Assembly (NCBI GenBank): GCA_910574455.1
Contig: CAJSYZ010000008.1
Coordinates: 682,001 to 746,000, forward strand
Length of the DNA: 64,000 bases
Direction of reading: 5' to 3'
DNA from: Trichaptum fuscoviolaceum
Taxonomy: Eukaryota > Basidiomycota > Agaricomycetes > Hymenochaetales > Trichaptaceae
Below are positions 18,614 to 30,493 of this stretch, piece by piece. The notes under the pieces were generated by a model that was given only the letters and a program-made list of their open reading frames with translations, was not told where the DNA came from and made no database searches. The position numbers and the translations under genes are program-made. Numbering within the stretch: the first letter of the stretch is position 1; each line of letters starts with the position of its first letter.

Positions 18614-21600
18614 TCATAAATCGTCTCTACTCAGAAAGTCGCTATAAGCAATGGCTACATCCTCCTCATAATGCAGTCCAAAGTCCTCCTCATCGCCTTC
18701 ATTCTTGTCCTCATATTCATTTCCAAAATTAAACGATTGAGGTTCGGGGTCAAGACCCGTACTACCACCCTCCGAACCAGCAAATGAGACTCGATTCAAG
18801 CGCTTACCGAATGTCATCGTGGCCGTACACCCAGGTAGGTCCACTAGCTTCTGCAGTCGCTCAAAATGAAGCTCATTTATAGCAGATCGATAGCGCCATC
18901 TTCGTAGTAGCTCAGAGGCAAGGAGTGGGCTAGAAAGTACAAGGAGTTCGTAAGCGGTCTTGTAGATCTCGTGTTCGTCCGCGAGATGTGTTACCAATCG
19001 TCACACTTCGACATTAAGTCTCTTGATTTCATCGCGAGCACATTTAAGCTTGAAGTAAGCTTCCATCGCTTTGCGACACAGTGGTTTTGACCACACCTTC
19101 GAGCCGACATCGTGTCTTGAATCGCGAAGTAGGTCAAATTCGCCAAGAAATGAATATTGGACGACCTTCGCGTACTGAATTCGAGGTTTCTTGACGGCAT
19201 CGGCAAGGATGTTAAATCGATCGACCGCCTTTCGAATCGTCGCCGAGCGATTCTTCAAGGCTTGCGCGATATGTGCCCTCATTTTGTAGGCAGTTCCACT
19301 GATGTTTAACTTTGTCAGTTCCATTAACCTTTGAACAACTAACCGTTCCAGATAGTCCAGTTGCCGCCGGAAAGCTCGTTCGCGAAGAAATTTCTTGACG
19401 CGATTCCACTCCTCTGAGTGCTCGGTCCAGCGGTCGACTTCTGAAATTTGAAGTGCCTGTTCAGACAAGGATACACGATGCTCAGATTTGGCGAGCTTCT
19501 TGCATGCAAGGGTGAAGGCTGCCGCTCGACGGCCCAGAGTAGCCTGGCTGGACGGTTGTCCGTTCGCTGAGATATTTTCAATATCAAACAAGGTGCGTGC
19601 CATATCACGATTTAATCTGGAGATAATATCAATATTATACGCAGAGATAAATACTGAGTTCACTTACTGGCGTTTCCCCAATTCTTCCAAAGCTGAAACG
19701 TACTCGATTTGAAGATGAGGCGCTGCTGGTCCGATTTGTAAGTCTTGAAGATACGCCTTCTCTTCCTCTAGAAATCCCTCGAAATCAGCTTCATGAACCC
19801 CTAGACTCGCACAAGCTTGCGTAAGGAATAAGGGTTTTTTTTCGATGATATCGAGGGCTTGGCGGTAGTTATTATAGAGGAAGTTACCTAAGAAATGTAT
19901 GAATTAGTTATAGATTCATATGATTATAAAGGAGACTTACTCAGTTCGGCATACTTATCATCGTCCCAAAACATGAAATGCTGTTCTATGGCTTGAGTCC
20001 GATGAAATGAGGTCGATAGGCGGGTACTTGCCGCGACTGCATTTGAGGCCGAGAAAGCGCGCTCGCAGCCTTCAAAATCCTCGAGACCCAAGCCTTCAAT
20101 GTAGAGTGGGAGGTGATCCACTTGGCACAAACGGTTGTGTGCATGGCCGTGAAAAAGGTTGACGATGTATCGAAGCCGATGCTTGAGAGCAAGGTCGGCA
20201 AGGCTACTTCGTTTAATTGAGGCATTAAACGTGCAGCCGATATCGTAACCAATTGCAATGTCGTCTCCGTGCTCTTCAATCAACCGTTTTGTAATAGCCA
20301 AGGGGTACTTCCTCCTGAGAGTAAATCAGCATCTGAGTTAGCGAGAGAAAAAAAAAACAGGATTGCACCTTTCGCCCGAGCGAATCATATCACATAGAAG
20401 CAATAAAAACCCATGCCTACAGAAGGAGGCTACAATTCCAGAAGCAGCATACATTCCAAACATTTTTTTTCGAGAATCGGGCCCCGCGTTTGTCCAGCGC
20501 TCCTTACAATGGACGATCCCTAGGTCTTGGTCTTGCTTCGCTAAGCGCTTCGTACGAGTTGTACGCGCATTGCGAGTCTTCGTGACCTCTTCGAGCTCGA
20601 TATCCTCATCGGTATCCTCCCAACAGGCCTCTTCGCCTTCGTCTTCTCCATTCCGCTTTGTAGATATTAATTGTGAGACAAAAAGTACAATATTAATGTA
20701 AACATACCTCCTCCTCGCGCCTACTATCCTGTTCGAATACATCCACCTCGGCCTGTCCCACCCAGATGTCCCGCCTTGCCGTCCGACTGTCGTCCTGAGG
20801 AACTCCACTCTTCAGTGCATCATCCACACTTTTCAATGAGTTGTTTCCGTCAATACAAAAAAGCCGCCGGTATCGCAAAGCGGGTTCGCCTTCCAACTCG
20901 TACATACACGCTGGGCAAGTATTCTTGATGCGCCAGTTTTTGCTGTCTCGCTGTAGCGCCGATGCTATGCGCAAGTCAATGGTATGCAAAATTTCCAGAC
21001 ACGTCAAACGCAACTCGAAAGTGCGGGCTTAGTCGACGTGCAAATGGTATCTATGTATAATTAGTTAGTGGGATAATGAGAGAATTACTATAGTACTCAC
21101 ATTGTTAAGCAAACACATTTTCTTAACCATTGCCTGGATGCTGAAACGCGGACAAGCACGATTTCCCTGGCGGAAATCTTCCAAGCACCGAAGCGAGAAC
21201 GCATACGCAGGCGTCCAAGGCGCAGACCCTAAGAAGCCCGAGCGAAGGAGGTCTTCATTGACGCCATTCGAGTGCGAGAGACGGTGAAAGGATTGAATTC
21301 CAAAAGCTATGAAAGATATCAGAATCCGAAGACAACCACAAGAGAATGAGCACTTACTTTCTAAACTCATCACTGTCAATTCAAAGGGAACGCTCCCTAC
21401 CGCCGGTTCAGGTGCCAATTCGTCGTCCTTATGGTGTTGGTGCCAGAGGAATGCTTCAACGAGGAAAGGAGTCTGCCTTGCAAACTCTTCATTCCTTTTT
21501 TGAGTCCGATCTCGTCGTGTTCTATCATCGACATATTTGAAGGGACGCTTCCCGAGTCTGTAAGGCAAAATGTTGTCAAAATTACCGAGAAATTGTAGAT

Positions 21601-22060
21601 AAGATGACATACGTTGCTGGATTCAACCAAGCATCCTTCACGTCTGGAAATGAATCCCCTTCACCGCCAGCGTGACTCAAATAGAGTCCCTCGTCGCCCA
21701 TTGGCATCGTATTGAACGCGTCTTCCTCCGCGTAATCGATATTGCTGTCCATCTGTTGAGTACGATTTTCTTGCATCATACGCGTTGCTTCACGCTCTTC
21801 GACAGTCATGGCTCTGATCTGCTCATGTCGCAAGGCCGATCCTTCGGCCAAACGTTGTGCCCCATCGCAAACGTTCAGGCGTACACTGGAAGGTGCGCCT
21901 TTACCGTTTTTGCCGGTCTTGACAATGACTCTCTTGCTGAGCCCTCGTTTGACTGTAATACGACCTTGCATGGCTTCAGGGGGAGTGGCTGGTGGGGAAG
22001 CTATCAGACGCAAGAAAGTGGTTGTGTCGGCAGGTAGGGTCGTGGTCGCTGGTAGGGTCG
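18614..22060 (-). pseudogene. KDZ (Kyakuja-Dileera-Zisupton) transposase, inactivated
   Basis: Eight exons, minus strand: about 22060-21613, 21557-21358, 21306-21102, 21050-20708, 20655-20369, 20314-19941, 19887-19668, 19616-18614. KDZ hallmarks are clear: an N-terminal CxC-type cysteine cluster (CPACMYELEGEPALRYR then DGNNSLK), CKERWTNAGPDSRKKMF, FCRHGF with CDMIRSGE, IAIGYDIGC, NLFHGHAHNRLCQ and a GLEDFEGCERAFSASNA...FHRTQAIEQHF block. It would cut and insert the element at its inverted repeats. Two lesions are seen. Near 21001-21008 the frame breaks between RVAFDV and LEILHTID (net 2-base deletion or 1-base insertion). At 19001-19003 a TGA interrupts LNVEV/RLVTHLADE; CGA to TGA is a single C-to-T change. 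The 5' end is uncertain because no good ATG is found. Confidence 0.88.
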
Positions 22061-22883
22061 TACACTTGGAAATAATGTAATGATAATAATAGACGTCAAT
22101 CCGACGCTGATCCCACGCATCATGAGCGTCTAACGGCGCTTACGGTGACCTAAACTGCGCGTGCCTCAATAATATTTTTAGTTATCCATTTCGTTCACAC
22201 TTGTGTTTAATTTCTTAAGCTTGTAACATAATTAGCAACTACAATACTATCACGGAGTTGATTCTAATAATCTACTCGTCGTCCTCGTCTGTCAATAGCT
22301 TCAATTCTTCTAGATATATGCACTCGAGAGAGAGTGACTCGACTTTCAGAGGAACTACAGAGTCTATGCGTGCATAAGACATACTAAGGTAATCGAATAC
22401 AAGGAAACGGAGTATATGAACACATCCGTTCGTACAATTTATATATCCGATACAATCCTTCATTGGATCGTCTTAGATCTACATGATGGTTGGTGAAGAA
22501 GAAGGAAAAGGTCCCGAGATGTCGAGGAAGCAATGAAACATGGTAATAACCGCGTGTGAATTTGTCTCGGAATAGAGACACACGCGCACGCTCCGTGGGA
22601 ATGATCCTCATGACCATGGTGACAACAGCATTGACATCAAGATCACATGTGTCAAGGTAGTCATATTAGAAAGTCAGTATATATGTAGTCTACATAATTG
22701 CCGTTCTATAGGTACTAATTTTATAGTAATCGGACCATTGGGAGCATAGATATTGCCAAGCGCGCGCTGGGTGGCGGGGAGGAGGGGCGGGAACGGGGGG
22801 CGGGCTCAGTAAGGGTCCTCCGAGGCCCGGAACACGGAAGCCTACGTGAGCCGGTAGGGCGAGGACCCTGTCAGGGTCCCACA
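22061..22883. other. KDZ subterminal region, right side
   Basis: Presumed promoter side of the transposase, about 820 bp. AT-rich at 22140-22480, then GC-rich toward the terminal repeat (GGCGGGGAGGAGGGGCGGG at about 22772). No supported gene. Confidence 0.45.
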
Positions 22884-23044
22884 CCCTTACTATCTGTTTG
22901 AATATCTCGAGATCCTCAAAAGGTCTCGAGATATTCACACAGGTCTACAAACACTTGCGGACAGCCGCTCCTCAAGCACATGTGCTCGCTCACGACGCGG
23001 TGTTGCACGAGCACATGTGCTTGGTTCCTCGGGTTGCACTGGTG
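22884..23044 (-). repeat. Right terminal inverted repeat of the KDZ element
   Basis: 161 bp, inverted relative to 8320-8477. The outermost bases read GGTTGCACTGGTG on the plus strand, followed directly by the target duplication CAAGCAG, which is also the last part of BSD2 repeat copy D. Contains the near-perfect palindrome at 22893-22943 and a GAGCACATGTGCTT motif. Confidence 0.85.
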
Positions 23045-24266
23045 CAAGCAGTTAGAGGCTGTGAGCTAACTCACAGCAAAGCCCGCTACCCGGGAATGCG
23101 GTTAGAGCAAGACTCGGAGTGAGAGGAAGAAGTTACATTTTTAAGCACACATACAGAACAGAAGTATTATACACTATACTCTGGCTGCCGCAGAAGCATC
23201 TGCCACAGGAGCAGTCCCATTGTGAATAGCTGCCCAACTTTCAGTAGCCGCAGCTGTATCAAACGTCAGCGTCGGTGGAGGTACAGTGTCTTCAGGATTT
23301 CCCCAGCCGCCCGGCACATGCTCTCTTCACCATTCATGCCTATGCCTTCGTCATCCTTGCCCGTCCTCAATGCAAACCCGTATTGAACTAGCGTCAAGCC
23401 GAGACCAGCACGAGCACCAAGCTTCGCCGCATGTGTAGAATGCAGGAGGTATGGAGAAAGCCCACAAATTGGAAGGAAATAGAAATGAGCATGCTCCAAG
23501 CAAATGAGAAGAGCGTGTCCGCTGCGAGACCATCAATCAAGAGCTCGCCTGGAAGCATCATTCCCGGAGATAAGGACGATGGCACATGTCCAGTCCGGCG
23601 GGGCAGCATCCGCCTGAGCAGTGGAGTACGATGGTGGTGCATCCTTCTGTGTCTCCTCTGACATGACATGGACGCTGTCTTCCATTGAATATGGAATGCA
23701 AAAGTAACCTAAGCAATCCCGTTAGACTACAAATTAAAGAAGCAATTTGTTTATGCAGAGAAAAAGGCGCACCTTCCACTACGGGCCTGGGGAGGCTCGG
23801 TTTCGCAGTGAGATTTGCAAAGGCACCATCATTCCCAGCCCCGCCGCCAATGACCCGCCTTCGTTCCTCGCACTGAGTTCCAATTAAGCGATCTGCAATA
23901 TGGCCGGGGAGGACGCGGCGTGCCCACTCAAAGCGCTACAATGCTCACTGCACGTGATACAATTGCGCTTGGTGTCCGCTCGCCGCCAGTGTTGGATGTC
24001 CTCACAGACAAAGTCGGCTTTGCACCGCCGCAGGGTGTAGACACGGAGACACTGGGCTGTTGTTGCTGACTCGGATGGCGGGCGGTGGAGTCAAAAAACG
24101 CGTGGAAACAACATGCTATGAAAGGTAGCTATCACACTGTATCTCCTTCCACAAAGGGTTAATTACCCATAAAGGCAATTTCACGTGACTGGATCAGTTT
24201 TCGCAGAGAATCCGGACAGTTGCGTTTTTCTAAGGTACCCAAGCGAACCCTACGGTTCGCGGGAAT
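23045..24266 (-). repeat. BSD2-fragment repeat unit, copy D (inverted)
   Basis: Fourth copy of the ~1.25 kb unit, same orientation as copy C. Its hairpin end (GGCTGTGAGCTAACTCACAGC) abuts the KDZ right terminal repeat. Its other end (GCGAACCCTACGGTTCGCGGGAAT) is at about 24266. Without the KDZ element, copy C would end and copy D begin within a few bases, a tandem arrangement like A-B. Confidence 0.85.
23170..23935 (-). pseudogene. Decayed BSD2/NDFIP-family gene fragment (copy D)
   Basis: The best-preserved copy around the PY and membrane parts, on the minus strand: RRRVIGGGAGNDGAFANLTAK, MSEETQKDAPPSYSTAQAD (a true PPSY motif), then LFSFAWSMLISISFQFVGFL and LLHSTHAAKLGARAGLGLTL with VQYGFALRTGKDDEG. 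These are the sequence marks of Bsd2/Ndfip adaptors. Frameshifts separate the blocks (PPSY, first membrane segment and YGF lie in different frames), and the C-terminal membrane segment is absent. Confidence 0.8.
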
Positions 24267-24891
24267 TAGTATCTGAAACTGTTAACTTATCTACTAGTAC
24301 TTTGGAATTGAGGAAGGAATATTTATTTCTATTCTCTTCCTTTTCAAGCTCTGGTGGCCTCGGTCCAAGAGCAATGTCGATTGAACCCGAAAGGGGCCGA
24401 AACGGTGTTTGGAATCTGGAGACTTCAAGTGTTTGAACGTAGTAGCGCTAGCATTCAGTGATCTACACTCAGCTGCCGCCTTCAAGTTTGCCACCAGTAC
24501 TATAGTGCAACTTGTATGCGAGCCTACTACTACCGTAGTAGGGCCGGTAGACGCTCTGATTACTCGATCTTCACACCCTTTGCCCAGCTTCCTACCTTTC
24601 ATCAGGTCACAACCACCTCCGAGCCTGGCTAGCACCCTCTCTCCAGCTTACAGTCGGGAGAGTCCTACAGCTATTGGCACTGATCATTCAGTCCAGCAAT
24701 CGGTGCACTGATGCCGCAGCTCGCTGGTCTCTCCTCCACGACCTTTTGATAATAGTTACCCCCAAACCTCAGTCCACTTTCCCTTGCCAATCGCTGAGCT
24801 CAATTGCACAGCTTAAGGTTTACCGTATCCTCTGTACACCATTGTCTCATCTGCTATACTTCCATCTACTCTACTAGTACAACTACGCGAC
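24267..24891. other. Upstream region of the TKL kinase gene
   Basis: About 620 bp, no supported gene. Probably the promoter and 5' UTR of the kinase starting at 24892. CT-rich tracts near 24780-24870 and a palindrome-like CTACTACCGTAGTAG at 24526-24540 are the only notable features. Confidence 0.45.
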
Positions 24892-27049
24892 ATGGATCAC
24901 TCAAACCAGCACAATATCAAAGCATTCCTCAATGACGTCCTGGACTTTAGAGTTACCAACCAGGCGGGGTCACCGAGCTCCGCCCATAACAATGGCTTGT
25001 CGTCTCCCTACCTCAACGCTTCTTCCTCTTCCTTTCCTGTTTTCGATGCCCCTGCTCCAAATTCTGTAAACCATCGAGGAGTGCTTCAGAATACCACGAC
25101 ATACTCGAGCCTGTCTCCCACTCCACCCATGTTCGCCGTCCAGGCGGATTTGGACAACGACTTTCCGCCGGCTTTTTCTTTTTCTTTTCCCGAATATCCG
25201 GAGCCGTTTGATTTCAGCGTCAACGACACTTTACTCCCTGGCGGCTACGACTTCGAGCCACCTACGGAGCAGATAGTACCGTTTTCTCGCCCTGATTTCC
25301 TGAACGCTATCTCTAAATCCGATCAAACCATTCAGCTAGGCATGCCGCATTCGAACACTTCTCCGAGTCTCAACAACTTGTATGTTCTGCAGAGCCCCAT
25401 AGCCCTTTCATCCGCCCAAGATCCATCCGATCACTCCTCGTATACGTCTTCCTACGGCGATGGTGGCAATTCCAGTGGTGTCGACTGGAATTGCGCAATG
25501 TCAGTGTCATCCGGCAGTAATCAAAACCAGCTTGAGAACTTAGTGTGGAACGATCCTCAAAACGAAAACTTTATTACCGGAGACGCACACAATAACTTGG
25601 CAAACAATTTGGGAGGCAACAGTATGATGGATTTTGAGGATGTCCCAAAAGTTGTCAATATTACCCACAGTGATGATTCTCTTCTTAATATGAGAACAAC
25701 CGCCATCCCTTTGAAGAACCAGACATTGGATGTCCTCATGAATACAACATATACCGATCTCTCTCCAGCAGAACTTGCCAGTCTTGTTGACCATGTTCAT
25801 GAGGTATATATCATTCTTTCTCCTTCTTCTGACCCTTCCCTTACGTGCATATTTGCAGATGCTTCACCCCGCTAATTTCCTGGAAGATAGAAGTCGAATA
25901 AATCGTTTCTTAATAGGAATTGTCAAGGATTCTGGCCAGCTGCCATCGTCGATTATTATCAATGACGTAACGAGGTGTGGTTTTAATCCCGTTTCAGGAG
26001 GCGGATTTGCAGATGTTTGGAAAGGGAGACTTGGAGGCATTGACGTCGCCATGAAGGTACTGCGCATCTTTGGGGAAGGGGAATTGAACAAGCAGAATAT
26101 GCGGGTATGTTACTATACACTTTAAACTGAACAAATCAATATAATGTATTTTGTCTAGGCATTTTGCTCCGAGGTTTTAGTTTGGCATAGACTCAGCCAC
26201 AGCAATGTCATGCCTTTCTTCGGTGTATGCAAAACAGAGTTTGCTCCACGGTATGCACTTATATCGCCATGGATGAAGAACGGACATATGTTAGAGTATC
26301 TGAAAAAGCATCCAGAAAGTAATCGCAGAGACATGGTATGGTGATGTTTTTGATTATGAGTCTATGTTTATGTGAAATATTAATGAGCGATTAAGATGCT
26401 AGGTGTTGCCGTGGGCATGGAATACCTACACACGATGAAGCCTACAGTCATTCACGGTGATCTTCGGGCGGTATATTATCACGTTATCATGAAACATATG
26501 CTGAGTCTAACTCCGATCACAGCCAAATATCCTGATTGATGACATGGGTCAACCTAGAATCTCAGATTTTGGCCTTGCAATCCTCTTTGATTCAAAAGGA
26601 TGCTCATTGGCTCAATCGTCATTTCGAGGTCAAGGATCAGTGTGGTGGCAAGCACCAGAACTATTGCACCCAAAGAAGTTCAGTGATATCAAGCCTGGTC
26701 TAACAACCAACAGCGATGTATATGCCTTTGCGTGTGTCTGCATGGAGGTCAGTTCAGTATATGTACGAAAATCTCTAAGCTGCATTAATTAATTCTCGCT
26801 ACAACTTATTACTAGATATTCACAGAGAAAGCTCCCTTTTCGGACCTCTCAGATATACAAGTCATCATGGAAGTAGCTGTTAATGATGGACGACCACCAC
26901 GACCTCCACAGCCCGCAGAGGAAAGGGGCCTCTCCGCTGAGGTTTGGTTGCTTATACAGGACTGTTGGGCTGTTCAACCTGCCGAACGTCCAAGTATGAC
27001 AGCTGTTCGCTCCCGCATTCAAGACATTGTAGCAATCGAGGCCCGGTGA
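24892..27049 (+). CDS. TKL-type protein kinase with long Ser-rich N-terminal region
   Basis: Six exons: 24892-25803, 25859-26104, 26159-26335, 26396-26470, 26523-26747, 26816-27049. They join in phase to give 622 residues. The first ~304 residues are Ser/Asn/Pro-rich and probably disordered. The kinase domain starts near residue 345 with the Gly-rich loop SGGGFADVWKG. Next come the ATP-binding Lys in VAMKVL, the catalytic loop VIHGDLRA (HGD in place of the usual HRD), the SDFGLA metal-binding motif and WQAPE. The domain ends with the Arg of AERPSMTAV. All catalytic Asp and Lys residues are present, so activity is possible. This kind of Tyr-kinase-like Ser/Thr kinase is greatly expanded in mushrooms. 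There is no membrane segment or signal peptide. The substrate cannot be read from the sequence. Confidence 0.93.
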
Positions 27050-27656
27050 TTAATATTTCTTCAGAGGAATCACTCCTACTAGCATACTTGTGGTATTACT
27101 TATGCTGTATGTAAATGTAATGACTGGAGGGTATGTATCGAAATGGGTATGACTCGTATGAGTGTAATTTAACTAGGTAATCAGCTTCGTTTCCTGCTAG
27201 GCTATAGGCAGGACACGTCAGACGCGTTGATCATCAAGTCGCGTTATTTACTACTGTATACTAGTAGACACAGCAGTCACGGTGCCAGTGTGGCGGTGCT
27301 AATAGTAATGAAGTTGAACTTCTGCAAACGTGCCTTAGCTCCCTTGCCCTTGGCCATGCATCCCACTCTCATATGACGTTTGCTACCTGCGGAGACCGTT
27401 CTTACATCCTATAACTCAAGCTTACCTCTCATATATCTTACGACTTTCCTAACGATTCTCAACCTTACTGAACTTTGACCCTCTAAGCAAACTCAAATCC
27501 TACACTCTCTGAATCTCAACGCATACGACGCTCAGAATATTCTGGATATCAAGCTAGAGATATATATTAGGCGACATCATTCAATCTACTCAATTGTACG
27601 GATCCGTGGACCTTTAGGCTTTAGTGTGCAGGGAAAGCAACTCGAGAAAGGAAAGG
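27050..27656. other. Intergenic region
   Basis: About 600 bp between the kinase stop and the next start. No open frame of note; it holds the kinase 3' end and the promoter of the SUR7/PalI gene. Confidence 0.5.
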
Positions 27657-28779
27657 ATGGTCAGGCCGCACTTCTTCGCTTTCGTGCTTGCACTAGCATG
27701 TTTTGTGCTTCTGTATGTTCTACGGTTTCTTTTAAATTTATGAGTATCTGCTCACTTAACTTCGGGTCCTCTTCCTGTGTATCTAAAATATAATTCTAGG
27801 ACACTGGTGACCTTCTCGGTACCCTTCATATCCACCTTCTACTTCCTGCAGACGGACGAATCCGGTGGTGTGAGGTTTGGACTGTGGGGATGGTGCTTGA
27901 CAAATGGGACGTTGTGCTCGCCGAAAGCGTGAGTAACTATCAACCGTCTTACCTGTCCGAACGTCGAGACTGAACTGTTGCTTCCCATACACGCAGACTT
28001 GGAATTGATTGGAAACCCCAACTCATATTCTGGCTGACGCAGGCCCTCGCCTTGTATCCTGTCTGTGAGTCTTCTTCTTTTTTTCTCTCTTTCGTGCTCG
28101 CCATTCTCCGATTTTTGTGTTTTTGTACGGGTGCGTCGTGGCTAGGCTTCCAGACCAGTCTTAGGATTCTGAGATCCTCCCTCCTCTTTCAATTGTGCAC
28201 CCTCCTGTATGAGCACAAAAGAAAGATTGATATCAACCAAATACTCCTTCAGTGAGTTCGTGCACAATGAGAATACCAGAATGGCCACATCTATTGCGAT
28301 TTTACCTGGAATTTATCCAAGTTTGCATTCATTTTATGAGGGATCTTCGAGCTGACACCTCTCTCCTCCCTTTCCATTCGATGAATGCAGCGGCAGGAAT
28401 CACTCTCCTCGCAGCCATCAGCATGATACCCTTGTTCTGCACGTACAGGGACGACCGATATTACCCCACACCGGCCTTCTCGTTCTTCGCCTTCCTTGCC
28501 TTCGTGTCTTCGCTAGCCGCATTTTGTTTCATGATCGCCCTCTACGCGATCGCGATCCACCGTTTCCATCAAGACGGGTTCACGGCGACGTTAGGTCCTG
28601 CGGTAAGTCCTCTTCCTCTCCGGCTTAAGAAGAGTAGGCTAAGCAGGTGTTTATGATAGGTGTGGATGTCTTTGGGTGCTACTGTCGGGCTTGCGATCGT
28701 ATCGGCGAGCTCTGGCTGTGGACTCATGTGTAGAGGACGCTATTCGCGGGTATCACCATATCTTGCATATAACGTATAG
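27657..28779 (+). CDS. SUR7/PalI-family four-span membrane protein
   Basis: Five exons (27657-27712, 27800-27928, 27997-28064, 28391-28602, 28660-28779) sum to 585 bases and give 194 residues in one frame. An N-terminal hydrophobic segment (FFAFVLALACFVLL) is followed by an outside loop with the family's GLWGWCLTNGTLCSPKALG motif, then TQALALYPVSAGITLL, FSFFAFLAFVSSLAAFCFM and a last segment near GATVGLAIVSASSGCG. The motifs RFHQDGF and GPAVWMSLGA are typical. SUR7/PalI proteins sit in the plasma membrane and take part in eisosome organisation, cell-wall stress or ambient-pH (Rim9/PalI) signalling. Which of these applies here is unknown. The third intron (28065-28390) is long for this genome. 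Confidence 0.88.
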
Positions 28780-29062
28780 AGTCTGTGACTCGAAGGCTTA
28801 GATCTAGATGGAACCTTACTAACTTGTACAGTATCTTATGTATGCGCCACCACCCTCTTGTATCACGTTAGCGAAACATTTTCATCTGTCCTCTCCTGTA
28901 AAACAATATCGAATGAGTTCATGAATTTATGCGTGACACGAACCACAATTTGTTGATAATATACAATATGTTAGGTGTATTATAGTATGCGGGTATATCG
29001 CGTTCCGGTACTCTAATATGCCCAAGAAATGCGTCACAATACGCTAAAGATATTGCTCTATA
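28780..29062. other. Short convergent intergenic region
   Basis: Under 300 bp between two genes that converge. It is AT-rich and must hold both 3' ends. No other feature seen. Confidence 0.4.
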
Positions 29063-29880
29063 TCATGCAGAATAAGATTCTGATACAAGGAAGCCGACCA
29101 TGCAAGCATCTAGCATGAAATCTACGTTGACCCAAGGATGTGTAAGTCCTGCACATGCAAAGCGTCCTAAATCAGCCAACAGTATTTGTCACTATAAATT
29201 AAGCAAGGCTCACCGAATAATTTAGTTCCGTCCCGTCCTGCCACACGCATGAGCTCCTTCTCGCCACCAGGATGGAAGGGTAGGTACGACGTGATATTAT
29301 ACACCTTGCCGTTGAACGCAGACCACGCATCATCTTTCTTGTTGTGCTCTTTCAGCATCGAGGGCGTCACGCGCAGCATTGTCTCAACGCCGCGCAGGTC
29401 GCTCCCGGAGGACTTCAGCGCCGCCCAGTCGAGAGGCCCGAATCCCGGGGCGAGCGCGACTTTCTCGCGGGATTTCTTTACGGGCGGCTTGTTTGGGGTG
29501 GGCGGCAGACCGAGCGTTGATCCTGAGGCAGGTACGGATAAAAAGGATGCTCCTAAAGTACGTGATTCGACAACTCCTGGTACTCGTAAAGCTTTGGAGG
29601 GTAGTGGGGGTGGGGGCATGAGTTGGGTGTCTGTCAGGACGGTCGGAAGCAGTGATGAAGATGATGATGAGGAGTGCTTTGGTGCTGCTGCTAGACGCTG
29701 AGCACTGTTCATTGCTGGGAAAGCAGGAGGCGTATCGCTTCTGTCAGAGGCACCATCGTCGTTGTCGTCGTCCCCATCCTCATGCACTGGCGGCGATATG
29801 CTCAAGGATACTTCTGGCTCAGCGGCCGCTGTCGTCGAGCTGGTGTATCCGGATATCCAACTCCGAAGATATGCAGACAT
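29063..29880 (-). CDS. Cytochrome b5-domain protein
   Basis: Two exons (29880-29214 and 29148-29063) joining in phase to 250 residues. The first ~160 residues are disordered and Ser/Pro/Asp-rich. The C-terminal ~85 residues form a cytochrome b5-like heme-binding domain: AWSAFNGKVYNITSYLPFHP, then HPGGEKELM with the first heme His, GRDGTKLF, and the second heme His expected in THPWVN. The layout, a disordered N-terminus plus one C-terminal b5 domain without a reductase, resembles yeast Irc21 and the b5 part of vertebrate CYB5R4. It is a soluble electron carrier by inference. The second exon is only 86 bases. Confidence 0.88.
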
Positions 29881-30493
29881 TAGAGAAAAGTTGAAAAGGA
29901 CTCAGGAATTAAACAAGAATCTATAGAGGCTCAGCGCAGTACAGTAAATGCAGGTTAGTCGGGAGATGACTCTCGGTATAGGCGTGTCCGAAAAGGCAAG
30001 TTTCTTCGTCATCATGATCATCAGGGCATCAGGGCATGAGCTTTGCAAATCCGAAACGTTTTGTTTCCGTATGACCATGAGTGCTATTTATTCCCCGAAG
30101 ATGCTATCTAACCCAAGGCCTGCCTTGCTTCCCTCGCCCCTCTCACACGACCTACAGACTCGGTGTGCAGCACCTTGTCGTCGTCGAGGAGCTGCTCGAA
30201 GGTACTCTTTGTGGTCGAATCTTTCCTATCCGACAACCAGTTCTTTCGACTTAACGAGAATTTTTTTTTTGCTACAAATAAATACACAGAAGAATTTGAA
30301 AGCTCTGCTTCTCCGATTCAACGGCAATTCCGCTCGCTTTTGCGCGTTCTGCCCCTCAAGTTATCTGTTGACGGCGTACTGGTCGTCACGGCATTCCCGA
30401 CTGTCTTCAATATACTACATCTCGTTTGTGGAGGCATAACCTTCAGTCCGAGCCGAACATCTTACGCGCATCGCAAGTGGAACGCTTCGGAAG
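29881..30493. other. Divergent intergenic region
   Basis: About 610 bp between the minus-strand b5 gene and the plus-strand gene at 30494, so a shared bidirectional promoter region is likely. Open frames on the plus strand at 29948-30507 have no domain signal and I leave them out. Confidence 0.45.

Larger units (their letters stand above)
8320..23044 (-). mobile_element. Composite KDZ-type DNA transposon with two cargo genes, interrupted by a copia element
   Basis: The ends at 8320-8477 and 22884-23044 are inverted copies of each other. Each starts CACC..G.GCAACCC.AGGAA.CAAGCAC and contains a long palindrome. Immediately outside lie identical 7-bp sequences CAAGCAG (8313-8319 and 23045-23051), a target-site duplication; about 8 bp is usual for Zisupton-like elements. 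Inside, on the minus strand, are a KDZ transposase gene (18614-22060) and two unknown genes (16142-17751; 8818-15629). The span is 14,725 bp, or about 9.77 kb once the 4,955-bp copia insertion and its 5-bp duplication are removed. The target was the boundary between BSD2 units C and D: taking the element out rejoins them with only a few bases between. Transposase damage suggests the copy cannot move on its own. Confidence 0.82.

Noticed and set aside
7013..24266. BSD2 units C and D as the terminal inverted repeats of the large element
   Set aside because: They lie in the same orientation, not inverted to each other, and they are outside the 7-bp target duplication. The true inverted ends are the palindrome-bearing 158-161 bp repeats.
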